Positions 35,419 to 46,911 of a stretch of 64,000 nt of DNA are shown here, one piece after another. Every line of letters begins with the position of its first letter. The first letter of the stretch is position 1. The translations under genes and the position numbers were made by a program. This DNA is from Oscheius tipulae (Eukaryota > Nematoda > Chromadorea > Rhabditida > Rhabditidae): contig JASJZH010000004.1 in assembly GCA_037178975.1 (NCBI GenBank), positions 4,588,001-4,652,000 of the forward strand, read 5' to 3'. Under the pieces are notes generated by a model. The model was not told the DNA's origin. It made no database searches and was given only the letters and a program-made list of their open reading frames with translations.

Positions 35419-36388
35419 ATGCATATCATTGAGTACCCCGTAAGTCTTTCAGTCTCTGGCAATATTCTCTTCTACCCCTTCTTTTCTCTAATGAGATATG
35501 TTCAGGGTGTCCCTCTTAGCACACCCATCTTCGGTGGATTCAACCACAACGCCGAAGTCTCCATTCACGCCCAGCCCTTCGTCGGTAATCACAAGTAAGT
35601 ATCGGAAGATTTGACTCTCCTTTGGCCCTTTTCGATTTTCATACTTCTGATGAAAGAGACAGTACATATCCTTATCTTTACGAGCTCTTTTCAGTGGTTT
35701 CGTCATCGAGTTCCCTTCCAACGAAGGAGTTGCTCTTCACATTAATCCCCGGATGGGATGTTACGGCGGAGAGAACATTATTGTCATGAACAACATGAGA
35801 CACGGACAGTGAGTGAAACAATCCGAATAGAAACAAAATGAGATATTCAGTTGGCAAAACGAGGAAAGACATCGCAATCAAATCTATTTGAACCATGAAT
35901 TCCACATGAAGATCAAGTGTCACCATGATCATTTCTCGATCCACGTTGGTTTCTGACCAGCCGAAAAAATTATAGACTTAGGTTAACGGTCATCATGTGG
36001 CTCGCTTCAACCACCGAGAGTCTCCATTCCACATTCATCAGCTGGTTATCCGTGGGGATCTGCGTGTCCAGAAGATCCATTTCGAGCACTTCCTTGGCCA
36101 CAACGGCGGAGGAGTCCAATTCGGCGGAGGGGCAGCGCCCGTAGCTGTTGTTTCAGCTCCAGTTGCTCCAGTAATTGTAGCTGCTCCCCCTCCTCCGGCT
36201 GTGGTTATTGCTCCGAGACCAGCTCCAGTCATTGAGGTGGTCGCTCCGAGAAGACCTCTGATTGAAGTTGTTGTCCCGAGAAGACCTCTCTTCGGAGGAC
36301 CGACCGTTGTCATCGAGCCCCGTAGGTTTAGCACTTCTGGCAGCTAACAGTAGATTTAGGAGGCCATCGTCATCATCGACATCATTAA
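35419..36388 (+). CDS. galectin 3 of the group, canonical sugar site, repetitive tail
   Basis: Single-domain galectin with the same exon plan and start (MHIIEYP) as galectin 2. This copy has the complete binding signature: HINPR, MNNMRHG and WQNEERH, so beta-galactoside binding is expected. Further landmarks: FHMKIK, VNGHHVARFNHRE, LVIRGDLRVQKIHFEHF. The tail is Ala/Pro/Val-rich with tandem units (VVAPRRPLIEVVVPRRPLF) and ends GHRHHRHH after a last small exon. Galectins leave the cell without a signal peptide and none is seen. Convergent with the RASGEF1 gene, 130 bases away. Confidence 0.87.
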
Positions 36389-36518
36389 CAAGACAAGAAG
36401 ATACAGTTGTGGCAACATTTTGAAAGATGAATAAGCTCATTTATACTCTCTATACACCCTGTATTACGGCAGTCGAGATCATGTTCGTTAAAGCTCTTGT
36501 TCAATATGTCGCAAGTTT

Positions 36519-38120
36519 TCACTTGGGAGTTTTCAGTAGTTTAAACTGCTGTCTCTCTGTGCTACTGTCCGCGTTTTCCATCGAGAAACTTACCAACATG
36601 GCTTCTAAAATGTGTTTGATGATTCGAGTAAGTGATAAAGGTACCGTTCTCAGGATAAACGGGAGAGATGAGAAGATACTGCAGGATCTGTGGGTGCTTA
36701 ATGAACTTGCACGGCGATCTTTGCCAATCCAAAACGTTCCTAAGCTGTTCTGCCAGTTGAGAGAAGGCCACAAAGTTCCAATGTCCATTAGGTAGAATAC
36801 GGGAAGTGCCGTGGTAGATGAGGAACAGGTCTTTCAACAATAAGACGAAAAAAGGAACAACTATCTGAAGACTGTCTTCTGGACTAGAACGAGAGCAACT
36901 ACCTTCTCTTCATTGCAGTGAGATGCTCTCCAAACGGCAGCCTTCATTGTCGCTCGATACGAAAGAAAGTTGCCCGAAGGATCGAGTTGATGTTGAAGGA
37001 TATCCAGTTTGGCCTTGTCTACCCGACTCCAAGTTCTTCTGAGTCTAGCTACAGATGGAAGAGACAGCCCGGCAACTATGGCCATGAGACTGTTAAAGTT
37101 CCCGAGTTCACAACATTGTTGAGCTACATCGATCAGGAACTCGACAGCGCGGACTCTATTTTTTCGACGGGACTGACGGAGAACTTCGGAGGCGGCTAAT
37201 TGAGACAGACGATTGAACCATTCCACATAGAAACAGATGTTGTCTCCTTTGTTCATTGTAAAGTCGGTAATGTCTCCTTCGGCCACAGCCAGGACGATGT
37301 CGTTCACTCCGACCATCCCGAACCTTTCCTAAACAAGTCTTGATCACAGCTTGGCCAGTTTAGAAAACCATCTCGATGTGTGTCAGTTGCTGTGCTACTA
37401 CTTTCGGGTCGACTTCGAAACCGGCCAGACCAGTTAGAGTTTCAGAGGCAACAGGACGGGAGACGTCTTCGGCCAAGGTATTTCTGACCGAGACTACTGC
37501 CAGTTCATACCGTTCCAAACGATTCAACTAAAAGTTCTGCTCAGTACATATCGAGAATGGCATACCGTGTGAGTCAGATTGTTCAGGAGATCTGTGGCTT
37601 GATGCCCATTTCCACTGTCCACACTGCACATTCCAAGCAGCTCTTCTAATCTGAACATATGTTTTCTTTCGAGACAATTGCAACAATCACCTGTCTCTCA
37701 TCGATTGTGGCTTGAAGTCGTGAGGAAGTGAAGTGACCCATTCAGCCAGAACTCTCAAAACATGACGAAAAAGTCGTGTTCTGTTCTCTTTTGAGAAGTT
37801 CATCGAGTCCGAATTGATTGAAAACATGCATTCGTTGCATAGCCGTTGCAAAACCTGCTCCGGAGAGACAAACGTCCGAATATTGACTAGAAGAGCAAAA
37901 ATATAGGAAGAGTCTGGACTGAAGTCTCGCGTTGGAACCAGTCGAATAAGTAAAGCTTCGGCAGAACCGGACAAGACAGTTCCGCCCTCGCCGACTACAA
38001 CATCCTGTAACATTTTATGGTCGAACCAAGAATTCAAAAAAAAGTTACATTTTGGAAGAAAATTCCTATCTTGTCTGTCGGACAAACGACGTCGTCCACT
38101 TCCGATGAGGCAGTTAGCAT
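36519..38120 (-). CDS. RASGEF1: RASGEF1-family Ras/Rap exchange factor
   Basis: RasGEF-N followed by CDC25 catalytic domain, cytosolic. Model starts MLTASSEVDDVVCP after a CTTGCAG acceptor. The REM/N region reads DVVVGEGGTVLSGSAEALLIRLVPT, as in RASGEF1 (which favours Rap2). The catalytic core has FYVEWFNRLSQLAASEVL, RAVEFLIDVAQQCCELGNFNSLMAIVAGL, SRVDKAKLDILQHQLDPSGNF and ILPNGHWNFVAF. The order and the GNFNSL motif match RASGEF1A/B. About ten short-intron exons. The very C-terminus (VERQQFKLLKTPK) depends on the last splice. Possible extra upstream exons lie at about 39.5 kb. No SH3, PH or cyclic-nucleotide domain is seen. Confidence 0.85.
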
Positions 38121-39460
38121 TCGCGGCTTCTGCAAGGCTGACTGGATTGAGGAAAGACTTCAAAATGCGCGAAGAGCAAACAACTCGAGGTTTTTCGCCG
38201 AGCGGTTAACACCTTCCTATATAAACAGCGTCAAAGGAACTAATGGTCAGTGTATTTGGAGAAGTGGTCAGCGAAAGATGATGTATTGTGCGAAAGACGA
38301 GAACAAGTAATCCGGTCCTAGCGGGGAGGGTCTCGGGAAAAAGGACGGGTGTTAATTAGAGTTCTCAATCGACCTCGAAATCACTTTAGCGTGAGAGTTG
38401 AGTCAGCTGCATGAGTCAAAATCCCCTTGAGGGGGCAAGAGATGGAATCTCATATTGGACTCGGGGCTGTGTCGCCTTTGCGACTTCTGCCAGAAAAACA
38501 ATCGAGAGGCATCGCTAATAGGACTCACATGAGACTGCTCTAAGCACTTTGCTCAAATGAAAAAACGGGACGAATGGTAGAAGAACTCAACTCCAAAGGA
38601 TATCGAGCAATCGATATACAACTCATTTGCATATAACATGAGAGACGGACATGCGCTAATTGTTTTCGGGCTGTCACCCCCTGGTGGCAGACAGACCGTC
38701 GGGCTCAAAAGGACACCAATGACAAAGCAGTGCAGAAGAATGTGGTGGTCATATGAGTCAAGTCAGAAGAAAAAGATTATAAATTGCAAAACATTTTGAA
38801 GGAACAGACCAGGAACTACTTACTCGAAGGAAAGAGGCGGTTTTTCCTTCTTTGATTCAAAAGGGCTGAAAGCCTTTAGTGGATCTAGAACAAAGGTTGC
38901 ACGGAGGCAAGACAATTAACTCTACGGAAATGGTGGTATCTTTCTATAGCAGCAGCCTCTCGAGCAAGAGAGAGGAGAGAGCCATGACGGTTTAGGAGAG
39001 GCGGCTCGTTTACTCGCTGTTTGCTCAGGGCAACTTGGGCAAGGCCACGACCCGTCTAGAGGAGGGAACGAGAGTGGTCAGTTGCAGAAATATACAAATA
39101 TTTACGAAAAGAAAATCATAATAATGATTTGGACAAGCTATAAACTGTCGGAACGAAAGACCTGTTTCAAAGTATTGTGAATCAATAAGAGATGAGTCGT
39201 GTTTATTAGCATAAGAGGCTGGTTAACCAGTTCCGAAAAAGGTCAGTCGCATGGCTGAGAGGCCAATTGCGGGTACAGGTCGTCTCATGGGCTAAAGGTG
39301 TGATGTCTCGCGTCTCCTCTTTGCTTACACTATTTCGTCAACAAAATGTCTGTTCTCTCTGCTCATTCGACACATTCTTTACTGTCAACCACAATACATG
39401 TTGCCATCGCAATCGCGTGAAAAAAAAAAAGCGGGACAGATGATGTGAGCGGAAACTCAC
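38121..39460. other. spacer upstream of RASGEF1, no supported gene
   Basis: Purine-rich stretches and short open frames only. Probably promoter or a long 5' intron of the RASGEF1 gene. Confidence 0.35.
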
Positions 39461-39632
39461 ACGATTGGAGACAGAAATGGACAGATTCTCATTGAGTACA
39501 GGTTGACTGGCAGACGTCTGCAAACTTGATGTCAGCTGAAACTAACTATCGCACACCTGAATCTGGCTGGGGAACCTGATGTTGGGCTGTGAGCTTTTCG
39601 ACCTCCTCTGAGCTTTCCGAAGAGGCGACCAT
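39461..39632 (-). CDS. possible two-exon acidic N-terminal fragment
   Basis: After a TTTCAGCC context an ATG at 39632 opens MVASSESSEEVEKLTAQH, then QVPQPDSG. With a phase-0 intron of about 37 bases it continues TSASQPVLNENLSISVSNR to a GTGAGT donor. The Ser/Glu-rich composition, good splice sites and continued frame suggest real coding. It could be an alternative 5' part of RASGEF1 (1.3 kb away, same strand) or an unrelated small gene; neither is proven. Confidence 0.3.
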
Positions 39633-40125
39633 GGCTGAAATGGCATTGTTAGAGTTATTGCCCCTCTTATGTCCCTCTCAATAAGACCAGAAGCAAATTG
39701 TCAAAGCCCACCTCCCATTTGCACCTTTTCTTGACTCTTGCAGAATGATATTCTACAACTTCAGTACTAAGAAGGAGGAGAAGACTAATGAACAGACGAT
39801 AGGTCGGCTCCCTTCGTCTATTCATTTGGATCTGGGATTTTATTGACTCCCAGTGGGATTCATTTGGTGAAATTGTCATTAGAGGAGAGCAAGCTTGGTC
39901 AATAGACTTTCTATATTCCCTCTTTTCAAGAACTTCCTGCACAACAGTAGAAAGACACGGTTTATGCCTCGAGGCCTGTGAACAGCCGACTGTGATCGCG
40001 TGGCCCATCGATTTCCCATAGTCAATTTCTCTTTTCTGCCTTACAATTGTGCAATCCCGCCCCGGGGAACCCCTCTACCACGCAGCTCCTTCCTTCTTCC
40101 GCGCAATCCTTCCTAACAATCCGTC

Positions 40126-40182
40126 ATGAGTCGCAAGGTGTCGACAGAAGTGTCAACACGACGGAAGACTAGTGCTCCTACG
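40126..40182 (+). CDS. possible isolated first exon
   Basis: ATGAGTCGCAAGG opens 19 codons (MSRKVSTEVSTRRKTSAPT) that end at a GTAACT donor. It is basic and Ser/Thr-rich, like the N-terminus of the scramblase-like gene at 41630 (MSAGRRQSVTAQITRQ). I found no following exon in frame, so it is either an alternative first exon of that gene or nothing. Confidence 0.2.
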
Positions 40183-41629
40183 GTAACTTTTTTTTTCTCG
40201 TCATAAACCCTGTGTTTGAACAAATATCCACATAATAGTTTGGCTCAATTTCAAGTGATACTCGACTTAAAGTGGAATCCACCCCTAAAATGTAGAGTAT
40301 CTCTCGACTTGAAGAGCTCTCAACATGCTTCCGACTAAAAAGGCTCTTTTTGCTTCTTCTTCTGACTCCCACCGCCGGAAACTTGTAAGAAAATGCACTT
40401 CCGGTAATCATTAGCCAACTAAGAAACGGGCTTCTTGGGAGAAAAGTCGCCAGCCTTCTTGGGGAAGACGTTAATAGTCAGCGATTATCCCTCAAAAGGC
40501 TACTTAGGTTAAGTAGCTTGAACTGAGGAGGTGAAAGAGGGTATGAGCTCTGATTCATCTTATTGTTGTCATTGATCGCTTAAAGCGACACTGTCTGAAT
40601 ATGCTATCTCAAGAGTTATGTCTTACAGCCTCTTGGGACGCTAGAGACTTGTATGAGATTTAACATTACAGAGCGAACACTATAAGACTAGTACTACTCA
40701 GCGACTGGAATTTTTCGAGTGTTATCGAGATGTCTTTTATTATGCAGAAGTCTTACTTCAATGTTAAGCAGCTTCGTTACCCCTCCTCCTCCTCCTCGCT
40801 TATTAATTGCTGCCCTCTTTGTCCTGCTTCCCTTCTGCTCTTCCTCCGTTCTGGGAGCTGGATGACGTTAGCCAAGGAGAGATGTATCTATGTTAGTTTT
40901 TTCGGGGTCTGACTCACTTCGGTAGTTTTCTAGCTTGGAAAGATAAACCTTCTGACATTAGCCTCTTCCAGCGGTTTGCTTTCCCATCTACGCGCTCTTC
41001 TCGAATATGTAATAGTTCCAAAAAGGGAAGAAAATAATCTCGCGTGGATGGCCTATTTGGAGAAGCGATAAACAGACAAAAACAGCCCAAAACATATACG
41101 AGATATGAGCTATCTGGTGACGAGTCTCTACTCCAGCGATCAGTCCATAGTAGGTTTTGCTAATCGTCAGTTTTAATTCTCTGCTCGAGTCTTTTCAGTG
41201 TTTGGCGCTGACAGAGTTAATTAGTATTTTATCTGCGATGCAAATGTACGAGCAGCAGGAAGCTATGTTTAGCCCGTTTTAATCTAAAAACGGAGACAAC
41301 TTTGTCCCGTTCCGTCACCTGCTCAATACGGTTTGTTTCCTGGTAGCGCGTGCTACATAACCATAAATCCTACTCGGCCAAGTTCAGATCTGTTTACGCT
41401 TTGCTTACAGATTCTATTGTAGTCCGTTGTTTATCGTTCGCATATTGAGATTTATTTCAAAAGAGATGACTGCCAAATTGGGGACCCGTTCTTATTTTGG
41501 AACATAGATTTGAACGAAAAGAATCAAGCAGTTATTTTTTCAAGAAGTACTTTCCAGTGCAGCCAGCCTGCTTCTGTACACGGACAGTACGTGAGGAACG
41601 AGTCAACTGGCAAGAAGAAGAGCGTCGAC
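40183..41629. other. spacer, no supported gene
   Basis: Mostly AT-rich with T-runs and short frames. A stretch at 41560-41629 is open in frame with the next gene (VHGQYVRNESTGKKKSVD) and follows a TTTCCAG acceptor, so it may be an extra N-terminal coding part or 5' UTR of it. Confidence 0.35.
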
Positions 41630-42546
41630 ATGTCTGCCGGAAGGAGACAGTCTGTCACTGCTCAGATCACTCGACAGGCAAGTCTCTCCAAAAGTTTAAT
41701 AGTATTGTTATTATAGGCTCGCCGACTCTCTGCTGCAATCGCCCCTCAATTGACCAAAATCGAACTGCCTATGCTGATGAAGATTCCGGGAGTGGTCATT
41801 CAAGCTCGTGACAGCGTGCAGGTAAGAGTTGTTGTGCAGTGAGCGTCATGTTGCTCTTTCTCGCTCAGATTCAAATGGCTATACAGAATTATATACTGCA
41901 CAACGTTCACAACTTTGAGCCTGTGGATTTTATCATTTCGGACTTAAACAAGCATCTTGTTCTCACTGGTGAGATAACCAAAGCTTAAATGAATAACCTA
42001 ACAACACAGCTCATGTCGGGGCAAATTACGTGTCATTCACAGAATGTGGCAGAAAAGTTTGTGAGTTGTCCTTCGGAGACACTGGAGATCGGTCAAATCT
42101 CTTGGCCAAAATCAAGCACCCCGTTAGTGGTAAAGTTTGGAGAAAAGTGGCAACACAATCTTCTCTCTAGGTATGGTTGTCAATGAGTTGGTTGACTTCA
42201 ATAACTGTGTTGTCGTCTACAACAACACCGAATCTGCAGGGTGAGAACATTCTTTCCTCCAAAAAGAACTCTCATAGTGCTCGAATCGAAGTTGTTGGTA
42301 GCAGCTGGATGGCACTTCTTGCCAAGTGTGGGTGTGCTTTCACGGCTGACCGGTGGAATGTCATTGCGAGGGAACAAAAGATCGCTGAAGTTTCTCCCGT
42401 TACTGCCCTTCTACAGGAGAGCTCGATCCAAGTTTGTGGAAGATTCAAAATAGACTATCCATTTGCAGGTTGTTTGGGAAAATTTTTGTGACATGGAAAT
42501 GCGAATGGTCGCGCTTTGTTTCGGTATTTCAATTGCATTGAATTAA
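41630..42546 (+). CDS. divergent phospholipid-scramblase-like protein
   Basis: Tentatively of the scramblase / LURP-one-related fold. Six or seven exons, about 220 residues. The chain has strand-rich pieces in the expected order: MKIPGVVIQARDSVQ, EPVDFIISDLNKHLVLT, YVSFTECGRKVCELSFG, MVVNELVDFNNCVVVYNN, ARIEVVGSSWMALLAKCGC. It ends VVWENFCDMEMRMVALCFGISIALN, which parallels the C-terminal helix of scramblases (DVKMKAVMLGACFL). The Cys-rich palmitoylation cluster and a clear calcium loop are not seen. AATAAA overlaps the stop. Intron 1 starts with GC (CAG|GCAAGT), a rare donor. The family call rests on weak similarity. Confidence 0.5.
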
Positions 42547-43158
42547 ATAAAACTATTTTGAGGTTTGATACAACTCGTCCGGAAGGCCTACAGTCCTCTC
42601 GTTACGATAATGGTGAGTGATGGCGAGTTGAACAGAATGTCTTCCAATTAAGAATGAACACAAAAGCAGCAGCTGATTGGTCACATGCCGGGTTCGCACC
42701 ATCTTTTCTTTTTCTGTGATACGCAGACAAACTTTTATACTTATTGTCAGATGAACTTTGTGAAAAAGAACCAACCTGATTGAAAAACTGAGTTGTTGAT
42801 GTCCGCATATTGGTCTGCTAGTTTTTGGGAGAGGGTCGACTCCAATTAAGACGCGCGGCCACCGGATAGCGGCTCAATCCAATTTAAGTGCCAGAGAGCT
42901 GACGGGCCTATCTGAAATGCATTCTGAGGATTCTGCTGATGACACGAGAAGCGAGTGTGTGAGTGGCAAGACCCCGGGGGGACACTGAAGATGACACTCA
43001 AGGAGAGACAATTGCTCTCCGTTGAAGGAGAGCGTAGATTATCGAAAACAGAGCAATGTTATGTCGCATCATTGCTTCCCGGAAAATATGGATCCGTTTT
43101 AAAAGCCTATTGAACCCATAAAATATATGTCACATCAATGCATTGAATCAAAATGGTA
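42547..43158. other. spacer between convergent genes
   Basis: Follows the scramblase-like 3' end and precedes the DPM3 3' end on the other strand. Short overlapping frames only; no recognisable element. Confidence 0.4.
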
Positions 43159-44641
43159 TCACGAGATGATATTACGTTTCTTCAAATCAGACCGTGCTTC
43201 TTTAATTTCCTGAATGAGCTCACTTCGTGCTTGAGCGCAGTCGTTGAAGGTAGCAACTCCGTAGCATACTGAGAACAACGCGTAAATCTAAATGGGAAAT
43301 TAGTACAAACAAAGTGGAAAGCTTTCTGATTTTTTAGACGTATTCTTTGTGGAATTGTACAAACTTTGAATTGTTTTTGCCAGGCTGTGTTTTACCGTCG
43401 AAAAAAAAACTCGCCACAATTCAGTGTACGTTAGTTGATAAAAGTAAACACGAAAAAACGCCTTAAAATTAGTGAAATATAAGGCTATAGTGGCTATTTT
43501 GTACTGCGTCTGTTAAATAGCGGATATTCGCTATTCAACATGTTTGAATACTCGGGATGGTCCAGTTTTCGAAGTTCCTGAACAAAAGTTTGATTGTTTG
43601 ATACTTTCCGATGTTTTTTCGTTTTTAACTTCATTTCCGAGCTCTAAGCATAAAAGACACCACTGGTATCAAAAAGAGATGATAAATCTACTTTTTGGGT
43701 AGAAAAGATCCCTCCAAAGCCAAATTAGCCAATAGTAAAGTTTTCGCTATCGTTTTGGTGGCACATAGGCCTAATGCTCGATCAAGGAACGAATGTCATG
43801 AAATCTTTCCAAAAAATGTCAACTTCAGGAAAACAGGAAATCTTTGGGAACATTGAAGCTTTCAGAAAGCACTTCCGGGTTCCTTTAACATTTTGTACAA
43901 CTTGACTCACATCAGCTAAGTCATGCAGACTAGACAAAAGAGTTCGTTGTTTCGATCTTGTGTGAATGTTTTGCAAAAAAAAATCAGTCAGTAGAAGCAT
44001 CGAACTTGGGCCAATACCGTGTTATATAACACAACTGGCGACTTCGCAGCTCCTCCACTAGCTGAAGTTTCCTTTTACAGTTGACTTGTCTCTTTGTCTC
44101 TTGACATGAAATGACTCGTCAGCTGTTTTGGGTATTGTTGTTGACAGGCAATTGTGCGGACACTACTGCGCTCTAGTAAAGAAAACATCTAGTTCGATAT
44201 GCCCAAAAGTCTGTTTGTATCTGTCTGAAGCCCTAATTGCCAATTTGTCAGTTACTATTTGGCAGCAATTACTGAGCTGTATTCATTGTTTTTAAATAGA
44301 ATTGCACAAAAGCCCAAACAAAAAAATTAGACATGTTATACTGTGTCTAAAGTAACCGAAAAACGTGTTTTGACTGTTTTGGTGACGTAGTACGGTATCT
44401 TCCAGCCCTTGTAAAACAAAAATGCTAAACTCACTCCAAGACATATCACTGAATATACTGGAGCCTGTAAACGACAAAATATTAAAAAAAAAAAAAACAA
44501 GCTTACGTAGAAGACGACATGGCGGAAGCAAGAGCAATCCGGCCCATACTGTAGAAGAGGAAGCCATTCCAAGACAATCGCCAACCATAAGACAGCAAGT
44601 GGCACGACATGTGAGGCGTATGTGATCAGTTGTGAAGTCAT
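43159..44641 (-). CDS. DPM3: DPM3, dolichol-phosphate-mannose synthase subunit 3
   Basis: Small ER membrane protein that anchors the catalytic subunit DPM1. Three exons: 44641-44507 (MTSQLITYASHVVPLAVLW, first membrane helix), 44466-44437 (APVYSVICLG) and 43287-43159. The third carries the diagnostic CYGVATFNDCAQARSELIQEIKEAR, matching the conserved YRVATFxDC...ELQxxIxEA of DPM3, and ends KKRNIIS. The product is about 97 residues (human 92). Intron 2 is about 1.15 kb, some 25 times longer than normal here, and contains dispersed repeat copy B. Reading through the donor at 44437 gives a short false tail, so the long intron is needed. Confidence 0.82.
44040..44285. repeat. dispersed repeat, copy B (inside DPM3 intron 2)
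   Basis: Related in block order to copy A at 6425-6685: GACTTCGC, TTGACATGAAATGACT, GTCAGCT, CGGACACTACTGCGCT, AGTAAAG, then TTGGCAGCAATTACTGAGCTGT. Non-coding. A weaker relative may lie in the GPCR intron near 28720-28850 (GCGGACACCATGACAG). Confidence 0.5.
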
Positions 44642-45086
44642 TCTGAAAAACGAAAGTATACGTAGAAAACACTATTAGACATCTGGAATCGCACTTCCGC
44701 TTGTAAAAGACAAACAATATTACGCAGGCACAAAATTATAATAGCAACAGAACAAAGTTGGCATTCGTGCAAAGCTACGCCGAAAATTTTGCAAAATTAG
44801 CCGATGCGGCACAGGTCCCGAGACGAATTTCCTGCACATCACGGAGACCAGCTCGGCTACGGTAGATCAGCTCGGCACAATATTATTTTGGGCCAGAAAG
44901 TTTTGCTGCTCCTTTTTCTGTTCTACTAGGCTTTCGTATTTTTGTGTTGACTGCTCATAATAGAAAAGAACATCGGTTTTGCGTACCGTGCGCTCGTCCT
45001 CGATTTGTGCTGGTTTCTCGGATATGATATAAAATTCTTTGTATTTTCTCAAAGTTTTATTTATTCCCATCCGATTTCCAGAAAAC
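44642..45086. promoter_or_regulatory. divergent promoter region of DPM3 and RPS23
   Basis: Lies between the two start codons. On the minus strand there is a 67-codon frame (45068-44867, [17 protein letters not shown]...) that reads like protein but overlaps the RPS23 5' end and has no family match; I do not call it a gene. Confidence 0.4.
45071..45081 (+). promoter_or_regulatory. probable trans-splice acceptor of RPS23
   Basis: CCGATTTCCAG ends five bases before the RPS23 ATG, with no upstream exon to match. This is the usual layout of a nematode spliced-leader acceptor. Confidence 0.5.
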
Positions 45087-45629
45087 ATGGGAAAGCCGAA
45101 GGGAATCCGTACGGCTCGTAAGATGCGCAAGCACCACCAATCGCAAAGATGGTGTGACAAGGACTACAAGAAAGCCCATCTCGGAACCAGATGGAAGGCC
45201 AACCCTTTCGGAGGAGCTTCTCACGCTAAAGGAATTGTCCTGGAAAAGATGTGAGCTTCATTCTACATTTTTTTCAACAATTTACTTGCCGTGACCACGA
45301 ACTTAACGTTTAATTTCAGCGGTGTTGAGGCCAAGCAGCCGAACTCTGCTATTCGCAAGTGCGTTCGTGTCCAGCTTATTAAGAACGGAAAGAAGATCAC
45401 CGCTTTCGTACCCAATGACGGTTGCTTGAACTTTGTAGAAGTAAGTTATTTGTTTTTCCCATTACTAACGCTAGTATTACAGGAAAACGATGAGGTGCTT
45501 GTGTCTGGTTTCGGACGTTCCGGTCACGCCGTCGGAGATATTCCCGGTGTCCGCTTCAAGATCGTTAAGGTCGCTAACACTTCCCTGTCCGCCCTCTTCA
45601 AGGGAAAGAAGGAGAGACCTCGTTCGTAA
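45087..45629 (+). CDS. rps-23: small ribosomal subunit protein uS12 (RPS23)
   Basis: Core protein of the 40S decoding centre. 143 residues, same as other animals, three exons (from 45087, 45320 and 45482). It contains [43 protein letters not shown], the hydroxylated-proline loop VPNDGC and [14 protein letters not shown], ending KKERPRS. MGKPKG, TRWK and SGFGRSGH agree with the C. elegans protein rather than with vertebrates (MGKCRG, TALK, AGFGRKGH), which is my best evidence that the host is a nematode. GC-rich third codon positions fit a highly expressed gene. Confidence 0.97.
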
Positions 45630-45838
45630 ATTTATTGTTCTTGTTTTGTTGAACATAAACCATGTTGTAACTTACGAACAGAATTCCTCTTGTCGGCACG
45701 ACATGTAGATCTTCGGTTTGTGGACGATTGGCTACTGTAAACCGACGTTTTCCTTTTCGGCCGACGATTAAGCGATTAGCAGACTCAAACAGTGTCCCCA
45801 CTGCCTCATTTCTTCGACAGCCTTTCACCCTCGCACCG

Positions 45839-46221
45839 ATGCGCTCCTTGCTGTATATCATTCTTGTTGTCTCTCTCGCTGCCCCTTGGGTCATCTACAA
45901 ACGTAATCACAAAAAAAAACTTGTTTGTAAAGAGGAAACTGAGTGGGTAAATTCGACAGGAGTAGAAGACGATCTAGAGCTGTCTGGAAAACGAAATAGA
46001 AGGGATATTGCTATTGACCCAGATCTCCGGCAACCAATTATTTATCTGGGCGTAAGTTCAGTCTTTGAATACGCAGATATTACTTTCAGGTGAAATCGAA
46101 CGATACTAAGTTCATCGACGACGGCGATTTCGAAATCGTATCTGACTTGTTGTCCAAACAAGAACTGCAGGAAGTAAAAAAACGAATAATGGAGACTTGC
46201 AATGCTCTCAACACCAATTGA
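45839..46221 (+). CDS. small protein with N-terminal membrane anchor, unknown
   Basis: Not recognised. Two exons, about 114 residues. The N-terminus MRSLLYIILVVSLAAPWVIYKRNHKKK is a signal anchor: a hydrophobic run followed by basic residues, so the rest probably faces the cytosol. The remainder is acidic and soluble (DIAIDPDLRQPIIYLG, FIDDGDFEIVSDLLSKQELQEVKKR), with a C-terminal helix. An acceptor (TTCGACAG) lies 17 bases before the ATG. It starts 210 bases after RPS23 in the same direction, so a shared transcript is possible. Confidence 0.6.
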
Positions 46222-46911
46222 AACCGACACTGTTTCCGATAAAGATATCTGTTACGTCATAAAGGTCAGGCTTACGACAAAACTCGGTCTCAATGCAGCA
46301 AGTACTCAAAGACTCGTGAAGATGATAATCACAATCGATCGGAAAGGAACTAATGAATCCCAGACAAAATGCCGTAGTTCAGATGGTTGGGACGGAAGAC
46401 ACAGTCTCAGTTTAAGATATAGAAAAAGTTTGACGTGTTAGCTAAAGCTCCCACCTTGTAGAGACACTTTAATTGCCTAGTATTCAACTTAACTTAAACG
46501 CATCGAAAGCCAACATGGCTTGAAAGATCCTGTCGAGTCTTTTCAACTTTCAAAAAAAACACCAGCTGAAGACCATTTGGTAGCTCGCTTATGCTGTTCG
46601 CCTCCGACAAACAGATCAGGTAATTCTACTCTCTACAAAGTTTGTTCTCCTGTCGCACTGTATTTTGGTCGCATTTTACTCATGTATTTGTACTTTCTCC
46701 ATAAAGGCGACACTTTTGGTTACCTTTCGCTATCCACCAAGACTAGAATCTGGGGGAGTCCCGAGTAATCCAGATCAGAATACTCTAAGAATTTAGTCTG
46801 AGGGCCACATCGGGCTGCGCTAGTGCTCTTCGGAGCGATCAAATTAGATATTAGAGAAAAATCCGGCACAATTCGTCTCCAATTTGATAAAAAATAAAGT
46901 ATGGCCGTTCT
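46222..46911. other. spacer between convergent genes
   Basis: No exon recognised. Contains AAAATAAAG near 46892, just beyond the minus-strand gene end, and short frames without motifs. Confidence 0.4.

Noticed and set aside
39667-40008. 113-codon minus-strand ATG frame
   Set aside because: Has a proper ATG but no recognisable motif, low-complexity LLLLL stretch and no splice framework. Kept out of the gene list.
44867-45160. Minus-strand frame antisense to the RPS23 start (SEKPAQIEDERTVRKTD)
   Set aside because: Reads like protein but partly overlaps RPS23 coding sequence on the other strand, and no family is recognised.
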